This document shows, one piece after another, positions 1 to 12,277 of a stretch of 38,131 nt of DNA; position 1 is the first letter of the stretch; each line of letters begins with the position of its first letter. The position numbers and the translations under genes were made by a program. The stretch comes from Echinostoma caproni (lineage: Eukaryota; Platyhelminthes; Trematoda; Plagiorchiida; Echinostomatidae): assembly GCA_900618425.1 (NCBI GenBank), contig UZAN01041168.1, positions 24,716 to 62,846 of the forward strand, in the 5' to 3' direction. The notes beneath the pieces are model-generated. The model had not been told where the DNA came from and searched no databases. It saw only the letters and a program-made list of their open reading frames with translations.

Positions 1-2300
1 CTCGCAGTTCGACCCAATATATGTGGTCAAAGAAACTGCCTTTTTGTATTGCTTCCTGTGTGTTTATAAGTTTTCCCTTTTTACCACGAAATTCGATCAA
101 CCTTGGTGATTGGGTTGCTGATAAATTTCAGAAATCAGAGTAGAGTTCATAGCATTTCACGCACTAAATTACATGTACAGAAGTGCACGCATGCGTGGCT
201 ATTCCTTGATTAGCTGATCACTCGTGATTCATGGGTCATATTTTCCCGTTGGGTTTCCTGTTTAAACCGGTACGAAGCCTCCTTATGTTTAGGCCGCTAG
301 CACATAATTGTTTCTTATCATGTGTACTAACTGTTATTATTTGTTCTCTATTCTGAAGATAAGGGTGTAAGCGTAGTGAACATAAAACATGGAACACACC
401 GGAGGTGCTCCCTGATCCGTTCCCGAAAGCGTCGTGGGTTGTAAGATTAATTTGTCTTCCAACCTGGATCAATGAGTTAACTATAATCAAACTGTCATAC
501 CAGACAGTCAAGAGGCTCTTGAAGTGTGCTTTACTATGGTAATCTCTCTGCAACGTATTCAGCAGAATACTGGTTTGGTATCTTCAACTTCCCCAAACGT
601 ATGTGTTGGTTCGAACTGTGATAGCGAGGTTTTTTCTCTAGATTTGTCACAGTCGTAACCGTGATAGAATGTGCTAGTATCCGATTTCTAGGGAAGCGGT
701 GGCTATCAGTATTTGTGTAACCGGAGAGATGAGGTGTATCAGCATCTGACTATTACGACGTAGTTCCATTGCAGTCCCAAAACGACTGAAACTATTTGAC
801 TCCCCATATTTTATTGCGCAATTGACGTACTTTCTTTCTGTCTGTCTTGTTTCTTCTGCTTATCAACCTTTTTTCGAACGGTTTGAATGTCGCTTCAACA
901 TTTCCGAACTTCATGCCCCGACCATATTGTTTATAAAATGTAACGTGACAGGACGGTCAGCGACTATAAATTCCATCATTGCGAGTTAACTAAATATAAT
1001 TCTAACTCTTCTAATTGTTTCGGCCACTACCAGAATTACAGTCTGTATAAATGCATTTATATTTTCTCCTAGTAATTTAAAACTCATGATATGTTAACAA
1101 AAAAGCTGCAATTACTTTATTGCACTCTGATATTCATGGTACATGCTGTTCCCACTTTTTATCTCTGGAAGTTCCACTTAAACATGGAAACAGTGTGAAA
1201 CATTTTTCTGTTTGGATGGACCTATTCCCAACATTCGGGAACTGAAAACTGTCTGAGGAACAAAATCGTGTAATCCTTTTTATTCACTATTTATGAAAGC
1301 ACATTCTGCAATAAAATCCACTGATGAATATTGTGGCCCCCAACTAGATTGTCAAGTTTTATTGCTTGAGGTGACAGGGGTTTGCATGCGGCAAGCAAGT
1401 TTGCTTCACAGTCCTCGACCCGTTATTCCCTTGAACTTTTCTAATCGGCTTATAGCAACAGTGAAATTCGCATGAAAGGTGAACTGATTCTTAGGAAAAC
1501 CATCTATTCATTTCTATTAGAAGAATCCATTTTTCTCGCAACCCGATATAGAAAATGTAATACTAACGGTTGATCTGTCATCCAGCAACTGAGTCAAAAT
1601 TGAGTGAGTAGTCGTTTTTCTTTGAGAACGGCGCTGTATTACTTCTCGATTTAAACTGACGTGCGATTCAGTAGATTAAAATTATGTTATATTGTATGAT
1701 ATTGAACAAATAAGGTAATAACGTTTTTATTCGTCTTCAGTTGGTAACAACTTCAGTGGTTACCAGCTACCAAGAATGGATCTTATTATGGTCAAATTAA
1801 AGTATGTAAGAGCTACTCAGCTGTCAGTTTCTCGCTCAGTTATGTTGGTGAAACACTATAGTGCGTTGTTTCTACTTCTCAACTAACCAGTATTCTTTTC
1901 CTCACAAAAGTTACTGAAAATCTTTACATTTCATACTTCATTTACACGATGAATGCATCAAATAATTAAATCAAATCCTCCATAATTCTCATACAGTATT
2001 TATTTTATTTAATTTCATTTAAAGACTGTTTTAACAGACGTTCATGTACCAAGCTCTCCACATTTTTACGGAAACAGTGTTTAGTGGCATCAAACTACTC
2101 TGTTCTTAAAAATTTTGAGTTAGATTTATCAGTGAGTTATTTTGAATAGAAAAACCAAAACACAGGTTTGCACAATATATCCTGAATCATTTCGCTGCAT
2201 CTGTACACGTGCATACTGCAGTTAAGGTGATCATTAATATATGGTCAGAAATAACAGAACCATAGGCGGAGAAAGATTGCGATAACAATTACTTACCAAA
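1..2300. other. Non-coding stretch, no recognised feature
   Basis: I see no recognisable protein domain, RNA gene or repeat family here. The longest open frame is 105 codons on the minus strand (236-553); it matches no family I know and shows no domain pattern, so I do not call it a gene. The sequence is AT-rich with short A and T runs. Confidence 0.5.
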
Positions 2301-2308
2301 CACATTGG

Positions 2309-2817
2309 TTACCAAGTTAGCACCAGAAAGACAAGCCATTCGTGCTGTTTACGTGGTTGGGGATGGTAATTTTGAATGGCTAGAGCCTCGGTGTATTTCA
2401 TTCTGGTTTTGTGTTGTAGAGGATTGTGAACGCGTCGCGCAGCATTACACAGGGCTTCATTTCGACCAGGCGTTGTGTGATCGATGAACTGGGTTGAAGT
2501 TATACTTCCGAAGTTCTCACTCATCTTTTTCCGAAGGCAGACCGAGATGAGCTCGGCTACTCGGTAACGCAGTTGTTTGCCGATGTAGATGGCCGATCAT
2601 CTAGGCTTAAAATGATAGATGCATCTAGATTTGGCGTGAGATGTGTTCTTTCACCGAGGGTGTTGGAGACCAAGCGGTTGTGAAAACAACGATGGGGTCA
2701 TCTGCCTAACGGCCGATTTTAAGTGTTCGATAATCATTCAGCTGATATCGTAACCTTTGAAGGGTAGTTGCAGGACGACCATGCGGGGTAGACGGCGGCG
2801 TTCAAACACCAGCAATC
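2309..2817 (-). pseudogene. Penelope-like retroelement relic: linker plus GIY-YIG endonuclease domain
   Basis: Reading the minus strand from about 2817 down to the stop at 2309 gives one continuous frame with only three internal stops. It opens with RRRLPRMVVLQLPFKGYD, the link that follows the RT domain in Penelope-like elements. It then gives CIYHF and AIYIGK, the two halves of a GIY-YIG nuclease core, followed by a basic helix region (LRYRVAE). The final part contains EALAIQNYHP, the conserved glutamate-containing segment near the end of this nuclease. Two of the stops replace residues at VSD-like places: one after GYDIS, one just before AIYIG. The third follows HPR. The RT domain is absent, so this is a 3' fragment. 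It differs clearly from the PLE at 24.5-26.5 kb and probably belongs to another PLE lineage. It is not functional. Confidence 0.72.
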
Positions 2818-4855
2818 TGTCTTTATCCTGTTTTTTTTTTAATGGCCAAGTTAATGCGCAATACACAGTGCACGACTCATAAAGCTTGTTACGATCAAAC
2901 CGTCTTCAGCTACTCATACAAAAGTAGGGATTTCCTCTCAAACAGTCGAGACATGTAAACGTTAAAGTGACCAATCGTGAACGTAGATAATTGTGGAATT
3001 CCTACAATTAGTATGTGATTAGTTGAGCTTAGTGGTCGCTATTCGATTCGAATTAAAAGAAGCATACAGAACGAAGTAACAAATTGCCGCTTACTTCCTT
3101 TTGGTAAACGTTTTCACGAGAAAATTCGTTTGTGACACAGAGTTAGTCATGACCCCTAGATTTTTCTAGTTGCCTATTCCAAGTAGCCTTTGATTGGTCG
3201 CAATCCCTCTGTGAAATTTGATTGTAGACCTGTCTATTTTCCGAATTTAACGCAAAATAATACTATAGTGATGGTTTTTAGCTATAAAAATGTCCAGTTA
3301 TCGTTAGTCTATTTCACACGTATAGTGGCTTTGGTACAGTTTAGGATAGGATAAGCTGCATCAACAAACTCAGGAAAGACATGGATACACTGCCGAAAAC
3401 ACTAGGAAAATGTCAGTTGTGTTTATTTGTAACAATACATTTAGAATGCGATGACTTCGTACTGAAATTCATCCCGTTTTATTTCTGCTGAAACACCAGC
3501 CGTAAATAGTATATACTACTGAAACTAGGGTATATACTTGATCTTATTGCTGGGTACAAACGTTGTACAGACTATTGAGTTCTGACGGGCCTCAAAGCTC
3601 TTCCGGAAAACCACCTGCATCATTGTGTGCCCAATAAAATCTAAGGGATAAATAATGCCGTTCATTATTATTTTGGGATACCATGTCAGTAAATCCAAGG
3701 TATATAGGTCAATAGTGCAAACTAAGAAAGTAATTGGATGGGACGTTAGTCAGCGATAATGTTTCTGCGGATGTTGTTTAACTAAAATTAACTAAAAATC
3801 TTCGGGATGCATAGACATGGTTGTAACACACGCCGAAGATAGATCAGAACAATTTACGTTCGGCCATCACATTCCTCGCAGCTCTACACAGGTACGAACA
3901 CGTAACTATACCAGAAATTCGAAAAAATGCAACAATAATATGTAAAGCATCTTGTATATGGAAGTTTTGTCTGCATCTCCACGGTTCTCTTATTGCGCAA
4001 CTATTTTTATAGCAGGCCAGAGTTGCACGAAGTTAGTCAAGTTAAGCATCGTTTTTTCATCCTGATGGATGGATTCTCAGCTTCTTGCACTCCAGGAAAA
4101 TTCAACATGGCATACAATTACAAAGAAAATGTGAAAAGCAGCATCGTTAGTTCAAAGGAATGTGGAGTAAAAGTTTGAAAACGGATATCAATTGCGTAGG
4201 TAATACAAAAGGTTTTCTCTAACGGATGTCTTCTGAGTCAGAAATGGTTAGTTGTAAAGAAAGATTTTTAAAAGTAATAAAATCAACGGTGTATCTAAAG
4301 GCCCCTGGTGTATATCATCAACCAAATTGAGTCAAAGGCCAACTTGTGTTCGAAAGAACAGGGTCTGCTTCATGGCGAATGGGTAGATGTGTGTGTATTC
4401 GTGCCTGTGACACTGTAAATGTTTGCAAAATGGATATACTATAGAACACCGTTTTTCGTCAGTAGTACATCGCCTAGTCCACTTCGATTTATTTCTGGGT
4501 GCATAGAACAGGATGTAATTCTAGAATACCAAGTGTTTTGGTTATGTACAGGATTTTGTCAGAATCTGCATGGTAGCTTACGAAAACGCGTTGACGAGGT
4601 TGATTGTATGACCAGTTTCATACTACTGCATCTGTATAGTGATGCGATTACACCTAGCCTGTGGCGTTAAAGACCATTTTTGAATCTAGTGCCCTTAGGT
4701 TCTGCCAACCAACCGCATCCCCAGGCACAATGAAAGCCATAGATGGCGCTGGAATTCTCAACAAGTAATGATAGATTTCTGCTAGCTGTCACGGAAACAT
4801 GTCTGATCACCTTAAGGTAGAGCCCTCAGTCATATTCAGCTTCAGTTTGAACAGC
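2818..4855. other. Non-coding stretch, no recognised feature
   Basis: No domain, RNA gene or repeat family was recognised. A T10 run lies at about 2831-2840, just upstream of the PLE relic. The open frame at 3993-4178 (61 codons) and that at 4419-4670 (83 codons) resemble no family I know and are within what chance gives in this composition. Confidence 0.45.
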
Positions 4856-4859
4856 CATT

Positions 4860-4924
4860 TAACCATTCACTTCCGTGCGCCAGTTTTGGTTGCTGTCTTT
4901 TGGCTGCCCATTTGGATGAACAGT
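4860..4924 (-). repeat. RTE-type LINE 3'-tail fragment
   Basis: On the minus strand this reads TTCATCCAAATGGGCAGCC followed by an AAAAGACAGCAACC-type block and GGCGCACGGAAGTG. The same block recurs at 28391-28452 (-), 29335-29415 (+), 29944-30030 (+), 32963-33045 (+) and, more weakly, 33670-33722 (-). In two places (29.3 kb and 33.0 kb) it directly follows RTE-type reverse-transcriptase C-terminal coding sequence. The simplest reading is therefore the 3' end of that LINE family. No coding part is recognisable next to this copy, so it is either a severely 5'-truncated insertion or a short element sharing the LINE tail. Confidence 0.65.
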
Positions 4925-4989
4925 AGGAGAAAGACAAGAAAGCTGAAAGTAGAAGTAAATAAAAAACAGAAACACGTTGACCTCAGGTA

Positions 4990-7900
4990 GTACCTCTTGT
5001 ACTCTTCTGGTGGGTGTAGCAAGCTTTAAGTATCTCGATAAAATACCTTTGATAGCCGTGGGTGCCGAGCATGTCACAACTCCACATTCCGGTTACAGTA
5101 TTCCTGGAGACCCTCCAACTTCAAAATACAATTACTGTCCATATTAAGTAGTATGTGGTAAACAACTATTGTCAAGCCCTATCTTCTGGTCGGACGAATT
5201 GTTGGTGGATAAAAGTAAACTTTATCCGTCCATCATCGGGATGATATTTTCCAGATTTACGAAGCTACATGCGACCAGGCTATTAGATTTTATGGCTCTT
5301 TCTTGTGACTACAAATGTAGTCATCTCATTCTGCTTTAGATCTTGACGTCTTTCCTTCGTTATGCCGTTTTACTGTGTCCGCATTTTGTCTGACTCATGA
5401 ATATACTGAATAGAGTCAGTGATGGCATTCCGACAGGCTGTATATCCTAGCTTGGAAACAAACGGTAGTTTTAGTTTGATATTCCAGTTTTAGTTTGCAA
5501 CAACACTGGAATTTAGGTTTTTATCTTTAACTTATTATACTACTGGCTCTTGAAGTTTCAATTGGAAATTGTTTAAAAACAGATTACATGTTTTCTGCTT
5601 TTTAACTTTGCTGTCACTGAAAACGATTCAAAAGTTTTCTAATTTAATTGGTAGTTACTTTTAGAGAGCTCTTGAAGTTCTTGATATTCTAAATGTTTGT
5701 ATACAGTTTCTGGAGATTAACTATTGATGTTTCTGGAAACTGTTATGTTACCAAAATCTTGCAAAGTCCAAAACTATCAGGTTTCCTTCAATTCTGTCGT
5801 ATTACTTTGCCCATTTTAGAACGCCCATAGATTGCAAGTATAACACTCCTCCCTAACCTGTTTCTTGAGTCGTCGTTGCTTTCCGCCTCACCTTTTCTGT
5901 TTATATACATTTCGTTTGTGTGCATGCTGTTGGCACGCCCACTATTCTTTTCTAACTTTCAATCATGTATTCATCGCTAACTGTCACTCCCCAATTCTAT
6001 ACCCTTCTCCGACCTGTGATGACTTTACTGCTGACGCGTCCAAACGTTTCACAGTGGCTGACGATTAAATCTAAAAAGTGTTTTCCTTCTTCCTTTCTTT
6101 CTTTCCTGCTATCCGTGAAGTCTATGCAGCAGGTAATGTGCCACGTGTATATTTATTCATCTTTGTTATACGTAGATGAGAAAAATGAAGAGAACTGGAA
6201 TTCACAAGGAATTCAATCAATCTGTCTTTCAGGCAGTTACTTAACCAACAGGACTTGGTGACCATTGTTGAGTGGTATTGCATATGTAGTGAAACTCAGC
6301 ATCTATCTAGTGTTTTTTTCAAGCGGTCATGAATGTGCTATCACTGTGCGTTTACCGTCAGTTCCTATGCTCATACTACTGCAGTTCAGTACTGTTATAA
6401 ATCCTCAAGGCGACTTATTGCCGGAACGACATGGGAGAGGGTAAATCTGGTGGTAAAGTGCGAAACATTTAATCTGAAAGTCTGTTCCTATTTTCTTGAG
6501 ATAGTCTAGATCAGTGGTAAAACATTTGCAAATACTGTTACTACGGTACTGAATCTACTAATTCACTTCAGGATTTCTGGTTCATAAGTGATGGTCGTAC
6601 GAATCACTGACTTCTCCTCACATGCGCTCACCTGACGTACTATTCCCGTACTATGAGCAGTACCTCACTAAAATGATAGTTTTTCTTGGCCATACTGCCC
6701 ACCGTTTTGAGAACCATGAAACAGGTTTTTTTATAATGCGAGCACAGTTGTTCAACGAGTTCCCTCCTGGGTCTTGTGATGACCTCTTCGTTTCTCTGGA
6801 ACTTTTATGCCTACGGTTTTTGGATAACAACCATAGATTTTTTATTGATTGAGCATTACAAACACTCGGTGAACGGTTGTTCATTTAGGGGGGGGGGGAA
6901 TAAAATCAAACTTATGTGCTCTTGAAATGTTTGTTCGAAACAAATTCACAGTATGTTTAATTGGTCAAAGAAACTAAAATAACCGCTAAATTGACTAATG
7001 CATACTAGACTAAGAAAGAAAAGGGAAAGCGTGAAAGCAAATGGTTTTTATTGTGTACATTGTATCACAGTATTACTATTAGGGGATCGCATCGGATAAA
7101 GGTGGAAATACTTGGTTTGATCAAATACTGTTTCGAAAATAAATAATGGAGTAGCTGGGTTCTTGTGAACAATAATCACTCAAGGATTAGAGTGATTTTG
7201 GTTACTGTTTTATATATGGATCACCATGCTGAATTCTACAATTTGCGTTTTTTATTTTAATTTTCAAGTGAACTGCATTTTAGGACAGGATGAAAGAATA
7301 TATATTCTAAGTGATCATTTGAAACGGATTCAAGAAAATCTAATCAACCTGAAAATATTGTTTGAGGTGAACGAATTAAGTATTAGTGTTGGACAGTAGG
7401 GTTTGATGCGAAGTGAAGTGATTTGTCTACGCACGGAGGCGAATTGTACTTTTGCCAGCTCTTTTGGTAGATAATCTTGAAACCGCTCAGTCACCTGGCT
7501 GTTTTAGGGAAATAAGTAATTGACCACTGTGACTAGTATAGCCCTGACATGCGTTTGAGCCTCAGACCATGATCGGTAGATTTGTGATTGCTAATTATGA
7601 GAGCCACCAATAGCATTGCACCCGTGCGCAACAGTTTAAAACTTTTCAGTCAGATTTTCATTGTTCGGTTCACTAAACATTTATCTCTACTTGGTAATAT
7701 TCACTATTTTGATGGTAACGATGATGATGATCGTGATGGCAAAGATTCACGACATCTTGTTTCCTTTCTTAGACGGGGTTCCTCAGAACGAGGGACACCA
7801 GTATATGCATAAGCATCAACAAAATGCGCATCGGTACAGAACTAATGGACCATTGATTAATCGATTTTTAGGATCAGTTATTTGTTTGTTCGTTTTTACG

Positions 7901-8825
7901 GTCTCTTATCTCCTTGCAAAGATCACATATGATTCTCTCTTACTTTTTACCAATAGCCTCAGGTGTTTGTTTTGTTTTGAAAAACTTGTTCGATGCACAT
8001 GCTATTAGGGTTTTTCAACTTTCTTTATAACTCTTTCCTCTCATAAGCTGAGGAAAACTAAGTAAAACTTGTTTGCTATTTTGATAGTAGTACGTTCATT
8101 CATTCTACAGTAGTGGAACTTTTTCTTTTTATAAAGATTATTGTATCCTCATTTCTTTGACACACAGTCTGTATCCAGATCTTTATGAAATGTACACACA
8201 TTGCGCAATGCAGACCGATCGGAATTACATAAGGGTTTTGCTTTACAGCATTCGAACTGGCTCTCAGAAACCTTATATCCTTCACAAGGATGGCCAGAAA
8301 TTTTATTATGGAGTAGTTGTTTTTGTTGCGTCACCGTGTTCTGCTTAATCGCTCAGTTTTAACTTTGTCTAGTTTAACACCAGTCATTGTAATTGATGTA
8401 TTCTGAACTAAACAAGGCCTTTGAAGTAGCTCGTTACCTTAAACTTGTTCTCTTTTTGCGATTTTTGAACACGCATAAGTGTTCACTTTTCTAAATAGTC
8501 GAGGAAAATGTATTCGCGGTGTGAATCACCCATACACTTTTCTCCTCGTTGTTTTTACTAGTTTTTAAGACCCTCTGCTAAAGATGGCTAGATGCATAAG
8601 GCCATAATTAATAAACACACATTCAGTTCGATGCCATGTCTTTCAATCACTCAATGTAAGGATCCATCAAAATCCGTCTTGAAAGACAAACGAAATGTAA
8701 AAGTTGATCTGGCCTCCGGTTATTACGAAAGAAATTACATTCAAATCAAAATGCTTCATGAAAATTTATCAACCCACTTACCAGAAGGGGTTTTGGCTGA
8801 GTATGACGTAAAAGAAGAACCCAGT
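4990..8825. other. Non-coding stretch with one poly-G run
   Basis: No recognised gene. There is an 11-base G run at 6888-6898. Open frames of 60-115 codons occur on both strands (5865-6261, 6622-6884, 7588-8008, 8157-8348, 8592-8834). None shows a family pattern, and several overlap each other on opposite strands. The frame at 7661-8008 is hydrophobic, with runs of Ile, Val, Leu and Met, but this follows from T-rich sequence and is weak evidence for a membrane protein. Confidence 0.45.
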
Positions 8826-8829
8826 GGTG

Positions 8830-9088
8830 TGTGATGTGTATTCCTGCATTTCACACACGTCTGAGTCCAGACTATGAGCCAAACTCTAATGCATACTACA
8901 TCGGTCGTCACGCTGGATAACCAGGACCGCGCTACCCATTGTATCAACCGGGGTGAATAGTGATAAATGGGCTATTGCTCATGCATCCCAACCTTTCAAA
9001 GGGGAATTCGGCGATTATATGCAAATAGAGAGTAAAATGAAAAGCTAGGAAGCACTGGACAGCTTTTTCGACCTGATTGGGCCTCCTC
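8830..9088. repeat. Degenerate short interspersed repeat, composite of family B (+) and family A (-)
   Basis: From about 8940 to 9036 the sequence resembles the body and tail of the family B repeat seen intact at 12278-12465, ending in the same AGTAAAATGAAA tail. It runs straight into 9039-9088, an inverted copy of the 3' part of family A: its reverse complement matches 9332-9381 closely, sharing GTCCAGTGCTTCCTAG and CAGGTCGAAA. The same B-then-inverted-A order occurs at 12690-13023. On the minus strand, 8930-8945 reads AATGGGTAGCGCGGTC, a tRNA A-box-like string. The boundaries are approximate. Confidence 0.5.
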
Positions 9089-9147
9089 ATAATCCACTCC
9101 TCCCTTACTCACATGAAACAAGTAGTGAGGTTGTGAATGTTACCAAC

Positions 9148-9440
9148 CGACTCATAACCCCGGAGACTAGTTCTAGTATGAGTGAGGTCCGTGGCCCGCA
9201 ACAAGCTCGCAAAGATGTAAATGAAAGATGAAAAACGGTCTAGTCAGCTGTCTGGTGGCCGAGTGGGTAGCATGCTTACGTTCTACCTGTGAGATCCCGG
9301 GTCCAATTTGGGTCGATGGATTCGCACTGCTGATGAGACCTAAACAGGTCGAAACAGCTGTCCAGTGCTTCCTAGGTTTTCGGTTCACACTTCATTTGTT
9401 ATATACACGACGAATTCTCCTTTGAAGTTGAATTAAATCC
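9148..9440 (+). repeat. tRNA-like short interspersed repeat, family A
   Basis: This unit of about 290 bp contains TGGCCGAGTGGGTAG (about 9256-9270), a close match to an internal RNA polymerase III A box. About 40 bases further is GATCCCGGGTCCAAT, a weak B-box-like string. It ends in CTTCCTAGGTTTTCGG and CACTTCATTTG. A second copy on the minus strand at 12760-13023 matches along the whole length, including the leader (GAGACTAG.TCTAGTATGAGTG here, GAGGCTAG.GTTAGGATGAGTG there). Leader sequence before the A box is unusual for a plain tRNA-derived SINE. The open frame at 9228-9425 is incidental. Confidence 0.6.
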
Positions 9441-9559
9441 TCCATTACCCACATGATCCCAATCTGTGTCTTTCATACCCAACCCTGTCCCTTTACCCTT
9501 TCTCTCGACCCGTAACATTCCCTGAGACGACTTGTTCGTCACTTGCCAAAGTTCGTTGC

Positions 9560-10960
9560 CTAGTATCGAGTTAAGTAGTTCCCCACGAAATAAATTGCGT
9601 ATTCCGAAGCTTCGTCAACCATTCGATCTGGGGGCCTTTAACGTGAGGATTCTGATGCAGATGGGTCAACAAACTTGTCTAGCGCGTACAGTGGATTCTT
9701 AAGGAATTGATGTCTGCTGCATATCGGAGACGCGAATCCAGGATCCTAGTACTATAAGTGCGCCGGATTTATCTTCGACGTACTTCCCTCGCACATCAGG
9801 TGAGGGCGGAGCTCCTTCAGTAGACTAGCGTGGCGTAGCCATTATACCTAATAACACAGCTGAAGCGTTACTGATCGATTAGATCCCTGTCAATAGTCAC
9901 TTATATGCTATGCGGTTCCAAGAGTCTATCAGCGTTCGAAAGGGAAGCCACACCAAAAGGTGTTTGTGAATCATTTCAGTGTGTGCATCGACCGACTGCA
10001 GTTCTGATGTACAAAAAGATGAGTTCTATGACGAACTCACCGCACTCATTCGGTTGAGCTGGACCTCCAATTTAGGTGTACTGGTAGCTGACTTTAACGC
10101 TCAAGTTGGAAAACTGAGCGTATCGGAAGCTTGCCTAGGCAGACGCTGTGCTATGCCCTGCCAACAAACAGAAAACGGCGAACTACTTCTTCACTAATGC
10201 GCAGATTACCATCTGTTCCTATTGTGTACAAACCTCCGACACTAATCTCAACGGACAGTAACCTGATGATCCATTTTAACTGGCACACCAAATCAAATGG
10301 ACCAAATAGCAGTAAGCTACCATTGGCATGACTCAGTACAAAATTACAGGTTCTATTGGACCACCTGCGTTGAGTTTGATCAAACATCAGTTTTGATGTA
10401 GTCTACTCTCCTGCACACTGGTCGCAGAGAAACCAACCAAACACGGTTGGCAGATCATCGCGTATCTCACCCATCCGTTCGTGCCTGTTTTGAATCATAT
10501 TTGGGACAAGAGTGAGAGGCGCTGTAGTGTGGTAGTGTAGATGAACAATGGGATCAGATTTGACTAGCAGTGTATTCAGCAGCGAGGGTTGCTTGTAGAT
10601 CTGAAGCGAAAGCCTGTCCGAGGCATTGGAAATCTGATAAGTCAGTAGCATTGATAGAGAAAATGCAGCAAATCCCGTTCACCCGGGATCTAAGTAGGGT
10701 AGGCGGTGTCTGCAACGTCACCTCACCAAGAGCCTCAAGAAAGATCGTGAAAATTGGTGATCCAGTGTAATGGAAGTAACGACTGCATCAGAGAGTATTC
10801 CTAATGATACGCAACACGCAGGGAGGAGGGGGGGGGCGGCGAATAAAAGTTAGTGAAGCAATCAGTGACAAAAGTGGACAAGCTATTCAAAATAGGGAAC
10901 AATGGCTTGGCCAGTGAGCGGAATACTTCAACTAACAGTTCAGCTGACCAGACGCTAACC
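9560..10960 (+). pseudogene. RTE/SR2-like LINE, apurinic endonuclease part and spacer (degraded)
   Basis: Conceptual translation across frames shows the AP-type endonuclease of a non-LTR retrotransposon. Near 9600-9650 there is IPKLRQPFDLGAFNVRIL, then CCISETRIQD at about 9715-9744. Next come ADFNAQVGKLS with a following NGELLL (about 10087-10195) and NQMDQIAVSYHWHDS (about 10290-10340), the equivalent of the NQIDY segment of RTE-type endonucleases. Then KVSEAISDKSGQAIQ and an AEYFN block follow at about 10850-10935. The enzyme would nick target DNA to prime reverse transcription. Stops (for example after LARTVDS near 9700) and several frameshifts show that it is dead. A poly-G run sits at 10828-10836. 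The clade call (RTE, like schistosome SR2) is from motif style only. Confidence 0.8.
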
Positions 10961-11027
10961 AGACTATCTCGTTTGTTGTAGTTGAGGTTTCGTGGGCAGT
11001 GTCATCTGAACAATACAATACAATATT

Positions 11028-11337
11028 GCATCCAATCTCTAAAGGAAGGTATAATGCGAACATACTCCGGGCTCTCACAGCACAGTGGAGTGAACGGAGA
11101 TGCGCGACACGACGTCCCTCGGCGCGTATTCTTGCATATGGAGACGATACGGGGCTTTGCGGGCGACGAACGACGCCCTGGAACAGTGTTAGGGATGCGG
11201 GACACGGATTGGCGAGGAAATACTGGCAGACAGGTCTTCTGTGGATCGGGGTTGAAGTTAAATCTGCAAAGCAAAGCAAACAAAATGCCATGAACTAAAA
11301 AGGCCCAGTGAGATACAAGCACTTATAATACAATATT
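11028..11337. mobile_element. Possible insertion inside the RTE copy, flanked by 11-bp direct repeats
   Basis: The sequence AATACAATATT occurs at 11017-11027 and again at 11327-11337. Between them lies a segment richer in GC and CpG than its surroundings. Near its right side is GCAAAGCAAAGCAAACA (about 11266-11284), resembling the short tandem tail of a SINE or LINE. On both sides the LINE protein pattern can be followed (AEYFN before, GKAAKPDGLPPTV after). The segment itself stays open in several overlapping frames, which reflects its composition and not coding. A short stretch just inside the right repeat (PSEIQAL) may still be LINE, so the true edges are uncertain. Confidence 0.4.
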
Positions 11338-11945
11338 ACTGGAGCGGTTGCCAGGCTTTACAAAGGAAAAGCAGCAAAACCGGACGGACTTCCTCCTACT
11401 GTTCTCAAGATGAGGGCTATGACTTTGTGGATTCGACTACTGATTTAATGCGTTACATGTGGTCAGAAGGGTGCGTTGCTTCACCCTCCCTTCACTAATC
11501 GTTCCAACCTCCGAAAAAGATCCAGCACCGACTGTGCAAACCAACGTAGATTAAGTTCGATCCCAGTCGTCACCAAAGTACTAGCCTCCGTCATGCGTCG
11601 ACGTTTTACCCCATTCAGAGGGACAGATATTCGCGAACAACAAGCAGGATTTCGACCATGTCGCGGTTCTATCGAGCAGATCTTCACGCTACGTCGAGTC
11701 CTCGAACTGCGCCATGCACACGGTCGATCAACTTTTGCAGTGTTCCTTGACCTGAAAGGATTCTTTTGACTCAGTTGCCTGCAAAGCCCTTATGGGTTCG
11801 CTCCGGCGGTGGCACATCAAACGAGATAACCGTCCGCATTTCCAAGGCTCAAGCAGCTTACGCAGGAATAAAACAGCTGCAGTGACAACGTGACGTTTCA
11901 CGGAAGTTGAAATTAACCGTATACTCCACCACAGCACGATCAATT
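11338..11945 (+). pseudogene. RTE/SR2-like LINE, reverse transcriptase N-terminal part (degraded)
   Basis: This continues the element that starts near 9560. Translation gives GKAAKPDGLPPTVLKM (about 11366-11412), the PDG block at the start of RTE reverse transcriptases. SSIPVVTKVLASVMRRRF follows. Then come REQQAGFRPCRGSIEQIF and TLRRVLELRH (about 11632-11730) and AVFLDLKG (about 11738-11761), the palm segment carrying the first catalytic aspartate. A frameshift follows at once, after which FDSVACKALMG can be read in another frame. Similarity fades by about 11945, well before the YADD box, so the 3' half is missing. The element is inactive. Confidence 0.82.
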
Positions 11946-12277
11946 CGTCGAAATAAAGCTCACTTGGGAGGACAAATTCAGGAAAATTTCCTAGGCATTT
12001 GGTGTCACTTGGGCCATCGCGATGATTATTTCAGGTATAGTTGAGAAATACGTTTGTTTATCTTTAATATTTTTTTAGCTTGGAGAAGGTAAACGCAGGA
12101 TTTTTATTCGAGTACTGTTGTCTAACCTGTGATGCGTAAGTCTGTTTAGACAAGTAGATCAGCAATTTCAAATAGTAATCAAGTATTATCTCATCACAAT
12201 GGAGAACATATATTCCAATAATTGACCTTCGTTAATTGAGGTATGTGTCACGCATGTCACTGGATAGACTTCCTCAT
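11946..12277. other. Non-coding stretch, no recognised feature
   Basis: AT-rich sequence between the truncated LINE and the next short repeat. I recognise no domain, RNA gene or repeat family. Confidence 0.4.

Noticed and set aside
7661..8008. Hydrophobic 115-codon frame that could suggest a membrane protein
   Set aside because: T-rich sequence gives Phe/Leu/Ile/Val by chance; there is no family pattern and other frames overlap it.
8592..8834. 80-codon open frame with charged residues
   Set aside because: No family recognised; length within chance expectation for this window.
10932..11322. Several overlapping open frames on both strands in one GC-rich segment
   Set aside because: All four frames are open because of composition; none shows a domain. 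Treated as a possible insertion within the LINE.
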